Source: Rheinheimera aquimaris | GTDB taxonomy: Bacteria > Pseudomonadota > Gammaproteobacteria > Enterobacterales > Alteromonadaceae | Reading direction: 5' to 3' | NCBI RefSeq assembly: GCF_020531985.1 | Contig: NZ_JAJAVQ010000005.1 | Coordinates: 241,806 to 305,805 of the forward strand | DNA: 64,000 nucleotides | Part shown: positions 58,982 to 64,000 of the stretch, one piece after another | Layout of the letters: every line of letters begins with the position of its first letter | How positions within the stretch are numbered: the first letter of the stretch is position 1 | Position numbers and translations under genes: made by a program | Notes under the pieces: generated by a model | The model's input: only the letters and a program-made list of their open reading frames with translations | Database searches by the model: none | What the model was told of the DNA's origin: nothing

Positions 58982-59609
58982 TTTCACTCACCGTACCTAA
59001 TTCTATCGTCATATCAGCCAACGGATATTCCTTAACGTTGTAGTGCAACCCTTGCCAGCTCACCAGCCAGGGAAGTTGCTCGATACGTTGCAATACCTGA
59101 TACAACTTATCGTAATTAGCTGTCATCACCAACTTAAGTGTGTGCTGATACATCAGTGGTGGCTCACTGTCTGTCTGCCCCTCCAACCTGACAGGCACAG
59201 GCGGTAAAGTCTGTAAACTGCTAAGTTGAACACCTTCGCTGCTTTGCAGCATATTTTGTAGCAGTGTCACCATTTGCTCGGCGCCGATAAAATGACTGGC
59301 ACTGAGTTTGATTTGCTCATTCAACTGAACCTGTTGCTGCTGCAATACAGCCAGCCGTTCGCGGTAATCGCGATCAATATCAATGCTTAGCTGCTGGCGA
59401 AGCTCCTCGCTTTGTTGTTGAGTTTGCTGTTGTTGCCGCTGCATGGCATCAAGCTGCAATTTACCTTTGTGCAAACTATTCCAGCCTGGCTCAAGCAAGT
59501 ACACCAGGCCCAGCCACAGTGTTAGCAGAAGGCTACCGCCCCAAATCAGCACTTTCTCCCTGTGCTGTAACTGACTAAAACGTTCCGACAACAGTTGCCA
59601 CTGGTTCAT
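58959..59609 (-). CDS. mshJ: MSHA biogenesis protein MshJ
   Basis: A 216-residue PilO-like inner-membrane protein: transmembrane helix at about 21-41, Gln-rich coiled coil (about 45-110) and a ferredoxin-like periplasmic domain. It overlaps mshI2 by 4 bp and mshK by about 20 bp, so the alignment-complex genes are tightly coupled. Confidence 0.85.
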   Translation of the reverse strand: MNQWQLLSERFSQLQHREKVLIWGGSLLLTLWLGLVYLLEPGWNSLHKGKLQLDAMQRQQQQTQQQSEELRQQLSIDIDRDYRERLAVLQQQQVQLNEQIKLSASHFIGAEQMVTLLQNMLQSSEGVQLSSLQTLPPVPVRLEGQTDSEPPLMYQHTLKLVMTANYDKLYQVLQRIEQLPWLVSWQGLHYNVKEYPLADMTIELGTVSENEDFIRL

Positions 59610-60202
59610 TGTTCTGCTCCTTGCCGGGCCCGCAGTTCGAAACTCACGGCTTTTTTCTCAGGTACCTGTAGCATATTAACCTGACTAAAGCGCTGACCAC
59701 GGAAATACGCCAGTTGCCGCAAATTCTCAAGCCACAGCGGAACACTGTCCGGGCGCAGGGCGATGCCATTAAAGCTGCTAAAGTGTTGCTGCAAAGAGAA
59801 ACCCGTTAGCCATAAGTCCTGCCGGTCAATGTGTTGCAAATGCTGCAAAACAGGGCTGTATATCTGACTCGCCTGTTGTTGTTGCTGACTCAGATAATTT
59901 AACAGCTGCTGCTTTTGCGCCACACTCTGAGCGGCCGTATCATACTGACTGACCAACTCTGCTGACGGCTGGCGCTGCGCCAGTGCCTGCTGATACATAG
60001 TCATTTCCTGCTGCAATACATCCAGCTGCTGCTGTTCAGATGCCAGCTGCTTTGTAAGCTGAGCCTGCTGCTGTTGCAGATAGATCCAACCTGTAAACAG
60101 CACCAGCAAGATAGACAGCCAGATTTGCAGCAGCAGCTTCAGGCCTAACCTTTCGCGTATTGGCTGCAACACAGCCTGATATAAGTTTACCTGCTGTTTC
60201 AT
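59606..60202 (-). CDS. PilN-like MSHA biogenesis protein MshI2
   Basis: A 198-residue protein with one transmembrane helix (about 20-40) and a Gln-rich coiled coil. It starts MKQQVNLYQAVLQP, where the NLYQ-type start is typical of PilN. It forms the second half of what the PilM/PilN pair does in other systems. It overlaps both neighbours by 4 bp. Confidence 0.78.
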   Translation of the reverse strand: MKQQVNLYQAVLQPIRERLGLKLLLQIWLSILLVLFTGWIYLQQQQAQLTKQLASEQQQLDVLQQEMTMYQQALAQRQPSAELVSQYDTAAQSVAQKQQLLNYLSQQQQQASQIYSPVLQHLQHIDRQDLWLTGFSLQQHFSSFNGIALRPDSVPLWLENLRQLAYFRGQRFSQVNMLQVPEKKAVSFELRARQGAEQ

Positions 60203-61113
60203 ACGGCTTGCTCCGCCCTGCCCGGGCTGAGTACCGCCACTGCAGGCCAGCTGCTTATCATTTGTTGTGTATTCAGTGAATTATCAACAACAGCGTTGCT
60301 TAATACCTCAACCCGGCTAAAACCTGTTTGCGCCAATACCTCTGTCACTATCTCTGCATTTGGCATCAGCAAACGAATGTCTCTGACCGGAGGTTGCTTG
60401 AGCTGACTTTCGAAATAGTCCATTGAACGCTGCAGTTCAAGTTGCAGACGATCTAACTCACCGTTACGCAACTCTGATTCCGAGTATAGATGCATGCGCC
60501 CCAGACCTCGGGTGCGGCGCGAAAAATACAGTACCCCCTCTCGTACAATCTGGATCAGTACTTCCTGCTCAGGTTGATGTATCACCAGCATAGTTGCGCT
60601 CGCGGTTGGTTTTACTAATCGCAAAGCCAGCCACTCTTCAGGTTGAATTGTCAGCAGCTGCTGCCCGGATTGAGTCACCTGTTGCACCAGCAGCTTTAAC
60701 CAACTGAGACTGGCTACCACGACATTTATTTTCGCTTGCTGTGCGCTGTGGACGGGTAAATCAATGTAATCTGCAATAATGTCTTCCGGGCTGATACTAA
60801 CCAGATCTTTAACCTGCCACGGTAATGCCTGCAACATTTCATCTTCTGACAGTTCAGGCTTATCCAACTGCACCAACTGGTAAAAGTCAGGAGCCAGCAC
60901 CAGATGTAAATGACTACCGGTAGGCATGGCCGATAGCATAGCCCGCACGGCCGGTTGCCAGTCAGCCCCGGTAAAATCCGTTTGCCGGCGCAACAGCATT
61001 TTATTCCCTTTGATCTGAGTCAGACTTACGGTAGAGCTTCCCAGATACAACGCAAACAATCCGGAATGATTAGCGGCTCCCCGACGGATGCTTGTTATTA
61101 TTTTTCTCAGCAT
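60199..61113 (-). CDS. mshI: MSHA biogenesis protein MshI
   Basis: A 304-residue PilM-like actin-fold protein of the pilus inner-membrane complex. It contains WQPAVRAMLSAMP, a characteristic PWQVKDLVS segment and DIIADYIDLP. It is the first gene of the msh cluster after csrD/mshH in this genome, divergent from the ACC-deaminase-like gene. Confidence 0.85.
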   Translation of the reverse strand: MLRKIITSIRRGAANHSGLFALYLGSSTVSLTQIKGNKMLLRRQTDFTGADWQPAVRAMLSAMPTGSHLHLVLAPDFYQLVQLDKPELSEDEMLQALPWQVKDLVSISPEDIIADYIDLPVHSAQQAKINVVVASLSWLKLLVQQVTQSGQQLLTIQPEEWLALRLVKPTASATMLVIHQPEQEVLIQIVREGVLYFSRRTRGLGRMHLYSESELRNGELDRLQLELQRSMDYFESQLKQPPVRDIRLLMPNAEIVTEVLAQTGFSRVEVLSNAVVDNSLNTQQMISSWPAVAVLSPGRAEQAV

Positions 61114-61139
61114 AGCGCTGCCATTAACGTAGAGTGTAA

Positions 61140-61152
61140 CGCTATACTAGCG
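61140..61152. promoter_or_regulatory. Palindrome between divergent mshI and deaminase genes
   Basis: CGCTATACTAGCG is a palindrome with CGCTA/TAGCG arms overlapping a -10-like TATACT for the plus strand and TAGTAT for the minus strand. It may mark overlapping divergent promoters. The -35 elements are weak. Confidence 0.3.
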
Positions 61153-61182
61153 GCAAATTTAGTCACTGTCATGTGCTGAGCC

Positions 61183-62139
61183 ATGTTGTATTCATCTGAT
61201 ATTCAGCTAATTACTCCCCAAAAGCGTTGGCAGGTGGTACATCATTCCGTGCTACAGCAAAAAAACATTCAGCTATGGATATGCCACCTTGATACCGGTT
61301 TAGCAGAAGTCTCTGGGAATAAATGCCTTAAACTGAAATACCACTTGCTGCAGGTTGTTCAAAGTGGTTATGCCGGGGTCGTGACGTTTGGCGGCGCCTA
61401 CTCTAATCATCTGTGCGCCGTAGCGGCCTGTTGTCATACAATGGGACTGAAAAGTGTGGCCTATGTCAGAACCGATGAGCTGGATCCGACAAACCCTACT
61501 CTGGCGTTTTGCCGGCAACAGGGGATGCAGCTGATTGCATTGGATCGCAGCCGTTACCGCCAGCGCTACGAGCCTGCTTTCATCAACGAAATAACCGCTT
61601 CACATCCGGATTTATTGTTGGTACCAGAGGGTGGCTCTTCTGCTGCGGGTAGCCTTGGCGTATCGGAGCTGGATTTAGCCAGCACACCTGATGGCAATGC
61701 TGACCTTATCCTTTGTGCGACAGCGAGCGGCGGAACCCTGGCCGGTATTGTGAACGGGCATGACTGTAACGTATTGGGTATCGCTGTAGTAAGAGATGCG
61801 TCCTTGCCGCTACGGGTACAACAGCTGATAAACAAAGAAAATGCTGAGCCACAATGGCGGATTGACAGCACCTTTACCGGCAAAGGCTATGGCCAGTTTG
61901 ACAGCAATCTACTGGCATTTTGCCGCAGCATGGCAGCACAAAAAGTATATGTTGAGCCAATTTATACGGGCAAAGCTCTGGCCGGCGCTATTAAGCTGGT
62001 TGAGCAAAACCAGATCCCACCCGACAGTCGATTGAGTTTTTTCCATACGGGTGGTTTGCAGGGACTACAGGGCTTACGCCATCGTAATCTTATTACTGCA
62101 ACTGACTTTGCGCTATTATCTGGGTCAGTGGCTGACTGA
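61183..62139 (+). CDS. ACC deaminase / D-cysteine desulfhydrase family PLP enzyme
   Basis: A 318-residue fold type II PLP enzyme. The PLP lysine is K47 in SGNKCLKLKY. The phosphate/substrate loop is GGAYSNHL (71-78), and a glycine-rich PLP-phosphate site is LCATASGGTLAGI. Members deaminate 1-aminocyclopropane-1-carboxylate or release sulfide from D-cysteine; Alteromonadales homologues next to msh genes have not been tested to my knowledge. Its 3' end overlaps csrD by 47 bp on the opposite strand. Confidence 0.85.
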   Translation: MLYSSDIQLITPQKRWQVVHHSVLQQKNIQLWICHLDTGLAEVSGNKCLKLKYHLLQVVQSGYAGVVTFGGAYSNHLCAVAACCHTMGLKSVAYVRTDELDPTNPTLAFCRQQGMQLIALDRSRYRQRYEPAFINEITASHPDLLLVPEGGSSAAGSLGVSELDLASTPDGNADLILCATASGGTLAGIVNGHDCNVLGIAVVRDASLPLRVQQLINKENAEPQWRIDSTFTGKGYGQFDSNLLAFCRSMAAQKVYVEPIYTGKALAGAIKLVEQNQIPPDSRLSFFHTGGLQGLQGLRHRNLITATDFALLSGSVAD

Positions 62140-63901
62140 AATAAAACCCCTGCCCGCCCGCTACGCCCGACTTTTGCAGTGCAAGCCATTCCGCTTCTAA
62201 CTCTACGCCTGTTGCAATAACCCTGACGCCTTTGCCGGCAAAACCCGCGATCAGGCCCCTGACAAAAAGCTGCTGCTCCAGATGTTGATCTATATTCCGC
62301 ACCACTGAGGGATGCAGTTTTACCGATTCCAGTGGCAATTCATCGACGTAGACGGTATTGTCTATAACCAGCCCTACCTGATCGACAACCAAGGCAAAGC
62401 CTGCCTTACTCAGCTTTAACAATTTGCTTTTCAAAGACTTGTAGTGACGCAGCAAGTGATGTTCTGCAATCTCAATTGCAAGCTGCTGAGGATCAATCTG
62501 TCCCGAGAGCACCATTTGATCCAGCCACTGCCACCACACAGGATCAAGCACAGACTGAACACTGACATTGACGCTGCAACGATTAAAAGTACGGGAATCA
62601 ACAGCACACATACGAGCTGTTTTAAGCAAAACATACTTATCAATCTCACTGGCCAAACCACAGTTATGCGCCATCGGTAGAAAAATAGCAGCAGGTACAC
62701 TGCCAGCTTCCTGGCTTTGCAGACGGATCAATACCTCATGTTGCAAGATATCTCTTTCCTGCCAGGAAAATACCGGCTGAAAACTCAGACTGAAGCGATG
62801 TTCCAGTAGTGCTTTACTAAGTTCAGAACGCCACCACACAGAGCCTTTTGCCTGTGGCTTGTCTTGTTGAACAAAGCCATAAGCAGCGTTTGGGCCATGC
62901 AGCTGAGCGGTTTTCAATGCCATATCAGCTTCAGATAAAACCTGGTAAGAAGTTTGGCCACGCCGATAGCCCGCATAACCTATATGAACAACATCGTGTT
63001 CCAGCGCTTCGCTGAAACAGCTGGCACGGCTTAACAAAACAGCAATCTTGTCACCCAGCTTCTCCATATCCTTAGACGCCAGGCCTGCCGCTAGCAAGGC
63101 CAGATCATTATCTGCCAGCCTGGCTATCACTGTGTCGCTGTAACCGGCGATAACACCTTGCAGAATATCAACACAAGCACGCAGCCTTAAAAAGGGTCTT
63201 GCACCGGCGGCATTAGGCTCTGGCACAGTCAGTTGAATAATAAATAAAGCGCCAAACGCCACCTCAGAGGTGTCACTTAAATAGTGCTGCAGCTTGCTCT
63301 CAAAAAATACCCGGTTACCAATCGCCAGTTCGTGATCTATCAACCCCTGCACACGCACCAGATGTCGCACTTCCTGATCGCGTCGTAGTAGCAGCTCCAA
63401 GTTCTGCGCCACTTTATGTAAACGCTGATTAGGTAGTAAACTGCCCCCGGAGCGTAAGTCCAGCTTAGTTTCCAGCTGCTCCAGCAAGCTAGTTACCGCT
63501 ACCTCCTCATTTGCAAAGGTCTTAAGCTGCCGCAGCCATAACCACCAAACCGGTATCAGAACCAACAGAAACATAAGGTTAGAAACAAGGTAGACCCAAA
63601 AACCAGAGGTAACTAACAATGCCTTGTCAACAAATACCAAAGTATCCTGTAACTGAAAACTAAGGTAGTCTGCGCCGGCTTGGGGTTCAGAGGTTAAGCC
63701 GAAATGCGCAGTCAACCAACGAAGGCTGGCAGTGCTGTCTGGTTCTAATCCTTGAGCTGACTGAAACAGAACATGCGCCTGTTGGCGCACATCATAATAC
63801 CGCATTGCAAAATGACAAATATTAAAGGCAAGCAACAATGCCAAGAAAGCTAAAAGCTGAAAGCGACGCATCCGCTGCCTGGAAAACTGTAGTAAATACA
63901 C
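62093..63901 (-). CDS. csrD: RNase E specificity factor CsrD (MshH), degenerate GGDEF-EAL protein
   Basis: A 602-residue membrane protein. Two transmembrane helices lie at about 15-35 and 105-125, flanking a periplasmic loop. A GGDEF-like domain has lost its GGDEF motif, and an EAL-like domain has HEVLIRLQ in place of EAL. Both match CsrD, which targets the small RNAs CsrB/C for RNase E decay and does not turn over cyclic di-GMP. It is the mshH position of Vibrio. GTG at 63901 is chosen because AAAAGGAG lies six bases upstream; TTG at 63907 would be too close. Confidence 0.88.
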   Translation of the reverse strand: MYLLQFSRQRMRRFQLLAFLALLLAFNICHFAMRYYDVRQQAHVLFQSAQGLEPDSTASLRWLTAHFGLTSEPQAGADYLSFQLQDTLVFVDKALLVTSGFWVYLVSNLMFLLVLIPVWWLWLRQLKTFANEEVAVTSLLEQLETKLDLRSGGSLLPNQRLHKVAQNLELLLRRDQEVRHLVRVQGLIDHELAIGNRVFFESKLQHYLSDTSEVAFGALFIIQLTVPEPNAAGARPFLRLRACVDILQGVIAGYSDTVIARLADNDLALLAAGLASKDMEKLGDKIAVLLSRASCFSEALEHDVVHIGYAGYRRGQTSYQVLSEADMALKTAQLHGPNAAYGFVQQDKPQAKGSVWWRSELSKALLEHRFSLSFQPVFSWQERDILQHEVLIRLQSQEAGSVPAAIFLPMAHNCGLASEIDKYVLLKTARMCAVDSRTFNRCSVNVSVQSVLDPVWWQWLDQMVLSGQIDPQQLAIEIAEHHLLRHYKSLKSKLLKLSKAGFALVVDQVGLVIDNTVYVDELPLESVKLHPSVVRNIDQHLEQQLFVRGLIAGFAGKGVRVIATGVELEAEWLALQKSGVAGGQGFYFSQPLTQIIAQSQLQ

Positions 63902-64000
63902 AGCCAACTCCTTTTGTGACTGCTTACAAGTGTTAATCGTTGTAGAGCATTTGTCGAGTATTTATCTGTGAAAGCAAAAAAATAAAAAACCCCGCTCTAA

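Noticed and set aside
63970..64000. Terminator at the right edge
   Set aside because: Only an A-run and half a possible GC stem are inside the window, so it cannot be judged.

Overview
The window looks like a chromosomal segment of a marine or freshwater gammaproteobacterium of the Alteromonadales/Rheinheimera-Alishewanella-Arsukibacterium kind. This is an inference from gene content and order, not a database result. The right half carries a complete-looking MSHA type IV pilus cluster (csrD/mshH at the end, then mshI to mshQ). It runs directly into mreBCD-maf-rng-yhdP-nit-tldD, a conserved order in this group. Most of the DNA is moderately GC-rich with dense, overlapping genes.

Layout. Positions 1-6502 hold ordinary genes: a 5'-truncated Gfo/Idh/MocA oxidoreductase, an exported catalase-peroxidase, a TonB-dependent receptor and a thioredoxin-fold lipoprotein. 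Positions 6499-15661 hold a DNA phosphorothioation island: a small winged-helix protein, an M15-peptidase-like protein, a dnd-associated methyltransferase, dndBCDE, and a membrane-anchored methyltransferase fused to an unknown domain. Positions 15697-21760 are accessory DNA: an AIPR-family protein with a small partner, a treble-clef (HNH-like) protein, a HipA/HipB pair with three phased operators, a radical-SAM-like protein, and a tRNA-Arg(CCG) whose 3' end is duplicated 160 bp downstream.

Positions 21929-28347 return to core genes: a CHASE/PAS histidine kinase, an M3 peptidase lipoprotein, pmbA and darP. Positions 28383-32094 hold a compact, AT-rich three-gene operon: UvrD-like helicase, DarT-like DNA ADP-ribosyltransferase and ADP-ribosylglycohydrolase. 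It has no macrodomain antitoxin. I regard it as the best candidate for an undescribed defence or toxin-antitoxin system here. Positions 32290-44069 are core minus-strand genes from ilvE to mreB. Positions 44289-61113 are the msh cluster, read from mshI down to mshQ. The window closes with an ACC-deaminase-like enzyme and csrD.

How the genes work together. MshI, MshI2, MshJ and MshK form the inner-membrane alignment and pilotin-like parts. MshL is the secretin, MshM and MshN are ATPase/TPR accessories, MshE and MshG are the motor and platform, and MshB/A/C/D/O are pilins with MshP and the large lectin-like MshQ as likely tip parts. DndB-E put sulfur into the DNA backbone (the cysteine desulfurase must be supplied elsewhere). 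No dndFGH/dptFGH restriction genes are visible. Four copies of a roughly 90-bp intergenic repeat with covarying arms lie just past gene stops and form an unexplained dispersed element.
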